A stretch of DNA of 64,000 nucleotides from Phycisphaerales bacterium (GTDB lineage Bacteria > Planctomycetota > Phycisphaerae > UBA1845). The stretch covers positions 186,001-250,000 of the forward strand of contig JACKHG010000005.1 in NCBI GenBank assembly GCA_020639115.1, read 5' to 3'. The translations under genes and the position numbers were made by a program. Shown here piece by piece: positions 25,708 to 33,057 of this stretch (position 1 is the first letter of the stretch; every line of letters starts with the position of its first letter). The notes beneath the pieces were generated by a model, which had not been told where the DNA came from, ran no database searches, and was given only the letters and a program-made list of their open reading frames with translations.

Positions 25708-26495
25708 CGCTTCCAGGTCTCCAGGTACTCGTCAACGTGCTGGAGCGTCTGGGGTTCGAGCACGCGTTCGAGGGCCTCTTCGAGCGAGACGTCGCCGCCG
25801 AAGCGGGCCTTGATGGCAGCCGGGGTATCGACGGCGGTGATGGCGCCGTCATGCATGACCGCGACCTTCTCGGCGAACTGTTCGACGAGCTCGGGGACCG
25901 GCGTGGCGATGAGCGCGGTGATGTCGTCACGCTGGGCCATGTGGGTGAGCACCTTGCGCAGGGCGATGATGCCGGAGGGGTCGAGGCCGCCGGAGAAGGG
26001 CTCGTCGAGAATGAGGATAGGCGTTTCCACAATGAAGGCCGAACAGAGCGCGACCTTCTTCTTCTGGCCGGTGGAGAGGCGGGCGATTTCGGTGTAGGCC
26101 TGCTCGGTCAGGTTGAACACGGTAAGCAGTTGGTCCGCGTGGGCGAGCAGGCGGCGGTCGTCGACACCGTAGACGCGGCCGACGGCGACGAGGAACTCCT
26201 TGACGACCGAGCGGCCCGGCAGCCAGGCGTCAGCCGGAAGGTAGACGACCTGCTGGCGGATGGCGAGTTCGTTGGCGGCGGTTGAGCGGCGGCGCAGGCC
26301 AGCCACCTCGACGTAGCCTTCGAGCGGCCAGAGCAGGCCAGCCGCCACCTGCAACAGCGTGCTCTTGCCGGTGCCGTTGGGGCCCATGACCGCGAGCAGC
26401 TCGCCGGCCTGCACGTCGAGGGAGAGATCGCGCAGGATCGGGCGGGCGCCGTAGTACTGGGTGACGTTCGCGAGTCGGATCATGGGCGTGGGCAT
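25704..26495 (-). CDS. ABC transporter ATP-binding protein
   Basis: About 263 residues from the ATG at 26495. Walker A is GPNGTGKST, the signature is LSTGQKKKVAL, and Walker B is ILILDEPFSGGLDP. The sequence resembles ABC-2 type drug, lipid or heme exporter ATPases (IRLANVTQYYGARPILRD at the start). The C-terminal extension (EEALERVLEPQTLQHVDEYL) is typical of long ABC-2 ATPases. It is first in a three-gene operon with two paralogous permeases. Several alternative ATGs lie close together (26534, 26504, 26495, 26483). It is predicted to energise export of an unknown substrate. Confidence 0.9.
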   Translation of the reverse strand: MPTPMIRLANVTQYYGARPILRDLSLDVQAGELLAVMGPNGTGKSTLLQVAAGLLWPLEGYVEVAGLRRRSTAANELAIRQQVVYLPADAWLPGRSVVKEFLVAVGRVYGVDDRRLLAHADQLLTVFNLTEQAYTEIARLSTGQKKKVALCSAFIVETPILILDEPFSGGLDPSGIIALRKVLTHMAQRDDITALIATPVPELVEQFAEKVAVMHDGAITAVDTPAAIKARFGGDVSLEEALERVLEPQTLQHVDEYLETWKR

Positions 26496-26692
26496 GGTGT
26501 GCATCCTGGAACGGTTCGTCGGTTGTCTGCGCACATTTTCGGCGGGACGGCACGCGGACGAAACTATAAACGCCGCGATCGATTATAGCGTGGGCAAGGG
26601 TTTCCCCAGATTGCCAAAGGCGGGAGCGCGTTCGCGCGGTGCGAAGGAGGGAAATGCGGGTGGTTGCTCGATCGTATCACGGCGCCGGGTGG

Positions 26693-26815
26693 CGTTCCTC
26701 CGCCCCATGCGGGGCGGGTGATTCGTTGGGGCGTCGGCGACCACGGGTGAAACACGGCGGGCTGCGCCCCGCCGTGTTTCACCCGCGGCAACAATCCTGC
26801 GCCCCCTTGGGGCGA
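26693..26815 (+). repeat. REP-like palindromic element, copy 1
   Basis: CCGCCCCATGCGGGGCGG at 26700-26717 is followed by an inverted repeat with 17-base perfect arms at 26745-26761 and 26768-26784. The arms extend to CCACGGGTG / CACCCGCGG at the outside with one mismatch. The element then ends with CAATCCTGCGCCCCC. Related copies lie at 26957 (inverted) and 27661, around the Y1 transposase. Confidence 0.75.
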
Positions 26816-26956
26816 TGCGTGTCGCACGCCGTCTCAAAGCACATGGCGGTTCGAAGCGCTCAGGGGCTCTCCTTGGGCGGAACCTCAATACGGACGGCGT
26901 GGGAGACAGATCGCTGGGGAGACAGATCGCTGGGGAGAGCGCCTGGCGCCTCGGCG

Positions 26957-27076
26957 TCCGTCCCGAAGGGACGACAGAATGTAGCCACGGGTGGAGCGAG
27001 ACGGCAACGCCGTCGAGCGCAACCCGTGGGCAGGTCCAGCGCGTCGGGTATCCGCCCCGGAGGGGCGGAGGAACGC
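26957..27076 (-). repeat. REP-like palindromic element, copy 2 (inverted)
   Basis: In reverse orientation it has the same order as copies 1 and 3: CGTTCCTCCGCCCC start, an inverted repeat bounded by CCACGGGT (26985-26992) and ACCCGTGG (27022-27029), and a TACATTCTGTCG-type end. A 17-base tandem duplication (GGGAGACAGATCGCTGG twice) lies just upstream near 26900. Confidence 0.65.
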
Positions 27077-27201
27077 TTGCACGCGCGGGGCGCGACCGTA
27101 CGATGGCTGCTCACGGTCTTGCGGAGACATCGGGCCTGGGCACGGCGCAAATGCCGTGGCGGGAATGCGCGTACCGCCGCCGCATGGCGGAGGGGGTGCA
27201 C

Positions 27202-27654
27202 ATGCCCGGAACCCACACGCAGTTGTTGTTCCATTGTGTATTTTCCACGAAGAGCCGCCAAGCGCTGATCACGCCGGAGATCGCTGAGCGGCTGTATCCG
27301 TACATGGGTGGAATTGTGCGCACGCTGAAGGGCGTGCTGTACGCGATCGGCGGAATGCCAGACCACGTGCATCTGTACCTGCGCTGGCGCCCGAACTCCG
27401 CGCTCGCGAACCTGATGCGCACGGTGAAAGCGCGTTCGTCCGCGTGGGTGCATGGAAGTTTTCCAGATCTCCGACGGTTTGCGTGGCAGGACGGATATGG
27501 TGCGTTCACGGTCAGCAAGTCACGCGAGGAGGCGCTCAAGGCGTACATCGCGAATCAGGCTGCCCATCACGGGCGCGAGGATTTCAAGAGCGAGTATCTG
27601 CGGTTGTTGCGCGCGCACGGCGTGGAGTTTGACGAGCGATACGTGTTTGATTGA
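27202..27654 (+). mobile_element. Y1 (IS200/RAYT-like) transposase
   Basis: 150 residues from the ATG at 27202 (GGAGGGGG 7 bases upstream). It opens THTQLLFHCVFSTKSRQ. The HUH metal motif is His55/His57 in MPDHVHLYLR. The catalytic Tyr115 is in ALKAYIANQAAHH, and HGVEFDERYV closes the protein. All catalytic residues are present, so it is probably active as a single-strand DNA nickase/ligase. Three REP-like palindromes flank it (two left, one right), the layout of REP-associated tyrosine transposases. No IS ends of the IS605 kind were identified. A role in moving REP elements is inferred. Confidence 0.88.
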
Positions 27655-27660
27655 CGTGGG

Positions 27661-27780
27661 CGTTCCTCCGCCCCATGCGGGGCGGGGATTCTGGGGTGTT
27701 CGGCAACCACGGGTTGTACACGACGGGCTGCGCCCGTCGTGTTTCACCCGTGGCTACAATCCTGCGCCCCTCCGGGGCGA
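27661..27780 (+). repeat. REP-like palindromic element, copy 3
   Basis: Starts 7 bases after the transposase stop. CGTTCCTCCGCCCC is followed by an inverted repeat with 21-base arms at 27707-27727 and 27733-27753 (outer CCACGGGTT / CACCCGTGG) and ends CAATCCTGCGCCCC. Orientation and order match copy 1. Confidence 0.75.
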
Positions 27781-27882
27781 ATGGGGCATGCGGACAAATG
27801 TCCCCTCCGTGGCGGGTGACGATACAAATCTGCGGCCCCCTTGGGGCGATGTGTGTCGTGACCCGTCGATTGGGATTCCGGT

Positions 27883-29139
27883 TCAGCCCAGGTCGAGGGC
27901 GACGATTTGTTTGCTGTCGCGGAGGTAGAGCGTTTTGCCGACGAGGGTCGGGCAGGTCCAGGCGCGTTCGCCGAGCACCTGAGCCTTGGCGAGGACCTCG
28001 AACTTCTCCGGCGTGGCGGTGGCCAGCGCGAGCATACCGTTCTCGTCGAGGATGATGAACTTGCCGTCGGCGTGGAGGCAGGTGGCCTTGCCGAAGCCGC
28101 GCTCGCGCCAGGCGATGTCCCCGGTCTTGATGTTCAGGGCGGCAAAGAAGTTGGGATCGCCCTGGCCGGTCGAGCCGTAGATCCACTCGCCGAGGCGGAT
28201 GGCGTTGACGTGGTAGAACTGGATCTTGCGGGTCTTCCACAATTCCTCGAGTTCGGTCTTGTCCCCCTGGCGGGTGAGCCGGCACCCGCGCGAGCCCGCC
28301 TGCGGTGTCGAGAAAAACAGAATGTCGCTCTGCGGCTCGAGCACGGGCATGCAGATGTTCTGGTCGAAGGGGTTGCCGATTTCATACGACCACTTGAGGT
28401 CGCCGTTGGCGGGATCGAGGCCGATGATCTCCTGGGCCATGAAGAGGGCGAGCTGGTCCTCGCCGTCGACCGAGATGAGGCGAGGGGAGCTGTAACTGTT
28501 CTTGAAATCGTGCCGCTGCCAGACGATCTCGCCGGTCTTCTGGTCGAAGGCCATGACCGCGTGACCGGCGCCGCCGACGGGCATGATGATCGTGCTCTTG
28601 TACGCGATGGGGCTGTTGGCGTAGCCGTGGTTGAGGACGCTGCCGGCGTAGTCCTTCCAGAGGTCGTGCTGCCAGAGCACCTTGCCGGTGGCGGCGTCGA
28701 AGGCGTGCATCATGCCGTTGACGCTCGCGGCGAAGAGCCGCCCGTCGACGAGCAGCGGCGTGGAGCGCGGACCGGCTGTGAACATCATCTCGTGCCCGGG
28801 CGCCGGCGGCGCCGCGTACTTGTATTCCCAGATTGTCTTGCCGGTGGCGGCATCGAGGGCACAGACGACGTCCTCCTCGCCCGAGCGGTAGAGCGTGTAG
28901 AGTTTGCCGGCATCGGCGAGGATGCCGGAGTAGCCCTCGCCGAGTTCGCGGCTCCAGAGCTTCGGCGGGCCGTCGTCGGGCCAGGAGGTGGCGAGGCCCG
29001 CGCTCGGCACGATGAAGTCCTGGTGCGGGCCGCCCCACTGCGTCCACTGCGCCTGCGCCGGTGCGGCGAGAAGGACAACCGTCACCGCGCCCATCAGCGC
29101 AGCGCCACCCATCCGAACGGCTCGCGAGTTCGTCATCAT
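27883..29139 (-). CDS. Secreted PQQ-like beta-propeller protein
   Basis: 418 residues. A Sec signal peptide (GAVTVVLLAAPAQAQ) is followed by repeated propeller blades, each with a strand ending in a D-x-x-T/N-G-x-x-x-W motif: LDAATGKTIWEYK, FDAATGKVLWQHD, FDQKTGEIVWQRH, LDPANGDLKWSYE and LNIKTGDIAWRER. These are PQQ-enzyme/BamB-type repeats. No catalytic residues of quinoprotein dehydrogenases were recognised, so it is more likely a structural or binding propeller in the periplasm. It is monocistronic; the REP element lies downstream. Confidence 0.85.
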   Translation of the reverse strand: MMTNSRAVRMGGAALMGAVTVVLLAAPAQAQWTQWGGPHQDFIVPSAGLATSWPDDGPPKLWSRELGEGYSGILADAGKLYTLYRSGEEDVVCALDAATGKTIWEYKYAAPPAPGHEMMFTAGPRSTPLLVDGRLFAASVNGMMHAFDAATGKVLWQHDLWKDYAGSVLNHGYANSPIAYKSTIIMPVGGAGHAVMAFDQKTGEIVWQRHDFKNSYSSPRLISVDGEDQLALFMAQEIIGLDPANGDLKWSYEIGNPFDQNICMPVLEPQSDILFFSTPQAGSRGCRLTRQGDKTELEELWKTRKIQFYHVNAIRLGEWIYGSTGQGDPNFFAALNIKTGDIAWRERGFGKATCLHADGKFIILDENGMLALATATPEKFEVLAKAQVLGERAWTCPTLVGKTLYLRDSKQIVALDLG

Positions 29140-29401
29140 GGTTTCACCTGTCTGCCCGGCTTTGGAAAGTAGTCATGCAGGCCGCGTCCGAGATGGGGAC
29201 GGGCTGCCACCCGAATCGAGTCCAAGCCTAGCGATCCGCGCGCGGCGGTTCAAAGGCGACGCTGTGTGAAGTTGTCGGCGCAGCACTGGGAGGCGGGAAA
29301 CCGCAGAACAATCAAGTCAAACCGCGCAAGCGTCGATGAGAATTGTTGCGCCCCGCCGGTCGTGCACGCGACGGGCCAGTCCGGGCGCCAGGGAATCTGC
29401 G

Positions 29402-29863
29402 ATGCTGCACACCAAGCCCCCAGCGGACATGCTGACCACGACACCCGCTCTGCCGGATCTGAAAGGCGGCGGCGCACCACGGACGTGGCGGACGTGGCCG
29501 GTGTGGGAACTGGTGGCGGCGCGCGACGGCCGCGTGCTGGCCATGCTGGCGGTGATCTGGGTGCTGAGTTTCTTCGACTACGTGCACACCGTGCACGGCG
29601 TGCGGACGGGTCTCGTCGAGGAGTGCAATCCGCTGGCGGTGTGGTTCGTGGGGCACGGGCCGCTCGCCCTGCTGGCGTTCAAGGGCACGCTGGTGGTGAC
29701 GGCCAGCGCGGGCATGTTCCACTGCCGACGGCACCCGCTGACGGAGATCATGCTGGCTGTCGTGCTCATCGTGCTGGTGCTGGTGATGCTGCGCTGGAGC
29801 GCGGCGTACGCGTTGTACGAGTACTCCGTGCGGCTGGCACCGCCGGGGTATAACCTGCCTTGA
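29402..29863 (+). CDS. DUF5658-like small membrane protein
   Basis: 153 residues with three or four hydrophobic segments: VLAMLAVIWVLSFFDYVHTV, LALLAFKGTLVVTASAGMF and IMLAVVLIVLVLVMLRW. The FDYVHT...ECNPLAVWF pattern is typical of DUF5658 membrane proteins. The function is unknown. An alternative start is the ATG at 29429. It is divergent from the propeller gene and followed directly by a GAATGATGAATG-type repeat. Confidence 0.65.
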   Translation: MLHTKPPADMLTTTPALPDLKGGGAPRTWRTWPVWELVAARDGRVLAMLAVIWVLSFFDYVHTVHGVRTGLVEECNPLAVWFVGHGPLALLAFKGTLVVTASAGMFHCRRHPLTEIMLAVVLIVLVLVMLRWSAAYALYEYSVRLAPPGYNLP

Positions 29864-29864
29864 C

Positions 29865-29899
29865 GAATGATGAATTATGAATGCGGAATGATGAATGGG
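29865..29899 (+). repeat. GAATGATGAATG-type short repeat, copy 2
   Basis: GAATGATGAATTATGAATG then CGGAATGATGAATGGGC, directly after a stop codon as at copy 1 (3299). The two share the CGGAATGATGAATGGGC end. Confidence 0.75.
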
Positions 29900-30018
29900 C
29901 CCCGCCGGCACGCGGTTTGCGCGCGTACCGGTGGTGGCACGGCGTTTTAATCGGCACTTCTGGTCGATGCGACATGGCGCAGCACGTCACTCGACTAAAT
30001 TGATTTCCCTATCGATGA

Positions 30019-32916
30019 CTATTGCATCAGTACCATGCCGCTGTGCGCGGGGAGCTGGACGGTGCCCGCGGTCTTGATGAGCACGCTGGTTCCCGCGCGG
30101 AAGGCGTCCGCATAGACCGACCATTCGCCCGCGGGGAGCGTGAAGGTGACCGGGTCGGTGGCGCCGTTGAGCAGCACGAGGATTTCCGCGGCGGACTCGC
30201 CGGGCAGGTCGCGGCTGTTGATGCGGTAGATGACGCAGCGGCCGTCGGGCGGCGTCTCGAAGTGGACGCGTTGCTCGACGTCGCCGCGGGTGCGCAGGCG
30301 GAAGGCGGGATGGGCCATGCGCAGGGCGATCATGCCGGCGTAGTAGGCGAACTCGTCGGCGCTTTGCTTCTTCAGGAACCAGTCGATCTGGTTGATCTCG
30401 TCGGGGGCGTTGTAGCTGTTGGAGTTTCCCTGCTTGGAGCGGCACAGCTCCTGGCCGCTGTGGATGAAGACCATGCCCTGGGCGGTGAAGAGCGTCGTGG
30501 CGGCGAAGCGCATCATGCGGCGGCGCACCTCGTCGCTGCCGTAGGGCACGCTCTGGAGCAGCTTGTCCCAGGTGGTGAGGTTGTCGTGCGCCTCGCAGTA
30601 GGCGATGGCGTCGACCGGATCCTGGGACCAGTCGTGGATCGCGCCCATCAGGCCCTTGACGATGTCGCCGGCGCGCGAGCCGTTCTGGATGAAGCCGCCG
30701 GAGCCGCCGTCGCGATCGCCCTTGATCGCGTCGCGAAAGTGATCGTTGAACGCCCCGATGCCGGTGCCGCGGGTGTGCTCCTTGTCGGTGATGGGCCGCA
30801 GCGGCGTCGCGCCGCCGGTCCACGGCTCGCCGTAGACGAGCACGCCCGGATGGATCGCAGCCAGCTCGGCCTTGAGCTGCTTCATCGTCTCGAGGTCGAT
30901 GAGCCCCATGAGGTCGAAGCGGAAACCGTCGACGCGGTACTCCTCGACCCAGTACTTCACCGAATCGAGGATGAACTTGCGGGCCATGGGGTGGGCGCTG
31001 GCGAACTCGTTGCCGCAGCCGGAGCCGTTCGAGAAGTTGCCGGCGTCGGTCATGCGGTGGTAGTAGCCGGGCACGAGCTTCTCGAACGAGGCCCAGGACG
31101 CGGTGTGGTTGTAGACCACGTCCATGATCACGCCGATGCCGTGGGCGTGCAGCGCCTGGATCGCGGTCTTGAGCTCGGTGATCTTGCCGGCGCCCATCGG
31201 GTCCTGAGCGTACCAGCCGTCCGGCGCGTTGAAGTGCACCGGCATGTAGCCCCAGTTGTAGCCGTCGTCCGCGGTCTCGTTGTTGTCGAAATCCTGCACG
31301 GGCAGCAGTTGCACGTGCGTCACGCCGAGCTCGACGAGGTGGTCGAGGCCGGTCTTGATCGACGGGTCGGAAGGCAGCGTCGTGCCGGACTCCGCGAGGC
31401 CGAGGTACTTGCCCTTGTGCGCCACGCCCGAGTCCGGGGCGATGGTGAAATCCCGCACGTGCAGCTCGTAAACCACCGCGTCCGCGGGCGACGCGGGCAG
31501 CGTGTACTGCTGCGCGCGGAAGCCAGGCGGATCGGTCGCGCGGAGGTTGACGATCAGGGAGCGGGCGTTGCGCGCCTGCGTGCACGTCGCGTAGGGATCG
31601 GTGATTTCGACCTCGGGATCGAAGCCGAGCCCGCCGACGGCGTAGGCGTAGTACTTGCCCGCCAGGTCGCCGGGTACCTGAAGTTCCCACAGACCCTTGT
31701 CCGCCGAGTTCATCTCCTGCCGCACGACGCCGGCGTCCCCGGAGGCGGCGTCGGCGATGACCACCCAGACCGCGAGCGCCCCGGGGACGAACACGCGGAA
31801 GGTGGTGTGCTCGGGCGTCCAGGTCGCGCCCAGTTGCGCATCGGGGGCATAGAAGCGGTCGGCGTCGAGGACGATGTGGCCGACCTCGACGTTGAAGGTG
31901 CCGAAGCCGTCCACGTCGAGCGCGTAGGCCTTCTGCGGATACTCGAAGGGTGTCGCCACCTCGAGGGAGTAGAGCGAGCAACTGTCGCCGCGATGCTTGA
32001 AGGGGTAAACAGCCTTCACGGGCAGCGTCTCGCCGCTCGAGGTGGACACCTTGAACTTCTCCGGCGTCCATTCGGCCACGGGCAGGCGGTTGGAGAAACG
32101 AACGGTCAGATGGCGGTCCGCGTCGAGCGTAACGCGGCGGACTTTCGGACTCACGTCGGGTTTCTCCACATAGAGGCGCTGGTCGTTCTGCAGCAGGTAA
32201 ACCGTGGCGCCGAGGCTCGGCTGCCAGATCCGGTCCGGCCCGTCCTTGAGGTTCCAGTCCGCGTTGCGGCGCGGCAGCAGGCCGATCCCGCCGGGCGGCG
32301 TTCCCGACGGTGCGTTACCCTCGGGTCCGTAGAGCCCCGTGTCAATCTGAAAGACGAGGCCGAAGGGGTCGCGGCCCACCGGGCGCGCTTCGTTCTGCTC
32401 GGGTTGACGCCCGTGCCGCTCGTCCCAGGTCCAGAGGGACAGGCCCTGATATTCCTCGTCCGCGCGGTGGTAGTGCACGGTGAGCAGGTGATCGGGCGCG
32501 GTGAGCGTCCAGCGCTGCCAGGGCGCGCCGACGACAGCGTGCCAGCCATCCTCACCGCGGCGGATGCTGGTGCGGCAGTAGTACTCACCCACGCTCGGCA
32601 CGTAGCTGTCCAGGTCGTCCTGGTTCACGCAGAACCAGAGCTCGACTTCGTCGTCCGCGTCGAGCGGCAGGCGGATGCTCGCATGCGTCTTCGTGCCCTC
32701 GCACGGCGCGAATCGGCCAAGGTTGCTGGATTTGATTTCCACGCCGTTGCGCAGGGCCCCCCACATCAGTGCGTGGTCGCGCATCTCCGGCAGCGTGTTG
32801 ATTTCGAGTTGCACTTCCGGCTCGCGCGCCGACGCGGTCGGCAAGGTCACGCCGAGCACGAGGGCGGTGATGAACAGGCTGGTGAATCGGGGCAGTGAGA
32901 ACGTAGTGAAATTCAT
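30019..32916 (-). CDS. pulA: Secreted type I pullulanase (GH13)
   Basis: About 965 residues. The ATG at 32916 gives a signal peptide (SLFITALVLGVTLPTASA). N-terminal carbohydrate-binding parts follow (TVHYHRADEEYQGLSLWTWD resembles CBM41), then a CBM48-like block. The GH13 catalytic barrel has the pullulanase fingerprint YNWGYMPVHFNAPDG, VIMDVVYNHTA, the nucleophile motif DGFRFDLMGL, the acid/base motif VYGEPWTGG, and YCEAHDNLTTWDKL. It hydrolyses alpha-1,6 branches in pullulan or glycogen, probably outside the cytoplasm. Divergent from an alpha-glucan phosphorylase. The open frame extends 400 codons upstream, but that part is antisense to the phosphorylase gene and is not coding. Confidence 0.93.
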   Translation of the reverse strand: MNFTTFSLPRFTSLFITALVLGVTLPTASAREPEVQLEINTLPEMRDHALMWGALRNGVEIKSSNLGRFAPCEGTKTHASIRLPLDADDEVELWFCVNQDDLDSYVPSVGEYYCRTSIRRGEDGWHAVVGAPWQRWTLTAPDHLLTVHYHRADEEYQGLSLWTWDERHGRQPEQNEARPVGRDPFGLVFQIDTGLYGPEGNAPSGTPPGGIGLLPRRNADWNLKDGPDRIWQPSLGATVYLLQNDQRLYVEKPDVSPKVRRVTLDADRHLTVRFSNRLPVAEWTPEKFKVSTSSGETLPVKAVYPFKHRGDSCSLYSLEVATPFEYPQKAYALDVDGFGTFNVEVGHIVLDADRFYAPDAQLGATWTPEHTTFRVFVPGALAVWVVIADAASGDAGVVRQEMNSADKGLWELQVPGDLAGKYYAYAVGGLGFDPEVEITDPYATCTQARNARSLIVNLRATDPPGFRAQQYTLPASPADAVVYELHVRDFTIAPDSGVAHKGKYLGLAESGTTLPSDPSIKTGLDHLVELGVTHVQLLPVQDFDNNETADDGYNWGYMPVHFNAPDGWYAQDPMGAGKITELKTAIQALHAHGIGVIMDVVYNHTASWASFEKLVPGYYHRMTDAGNFSNGSGCGNEFASAHPMARKFILDSVKYWVEEYRVDGFRFDLMGLIDLETMKQLKAELAAIHPGVLVYGEPWTGGATPLRPITDKEHTRGTGIGAFNDHFRDAIKGDRDGGSGGFIQNGSRAGDIVKGLMGAIHDWSQDPVDAIAYCEAHDNLTTWDKLLQSVPYGSDEVRRRMMRFAATTLFTAQGMVFIHSGQELCRSKQGNSNSYNAPDEINQIDWFLKKQSADEFAYYAGMIALRMAHPAFRLRTRGDVEQRVHFETPPDGRCVIYRINSRDLPGESAAEILVLLNGATDPVTFTLPAGEWSVYADAFRAGTSVLIKTAGTVQLPAHSGMVLMQ

Positions 32917-33057
32917 CGGGCTACCTGGCTGTGCACGCCTCGAACTGCTGCGGCGGGCGCGGCTGGAAAGCAGCGTTGCGACGCTCGCCTCAGCGGGACT
33001 GGACGTTATCATACCCGCGACCCCTGATCGCGAAACCACAGGATGGAGACGCAGCCC

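Noticed and set aside
30022..32898. 958-codon open frame on the plus strand opposite the pullulanase gene
   Set aside because: The minus-strand frame has signal peptide, GH13 motifs and catalytic residues in order. The plus-strand frame has skewed composition and no motifs.
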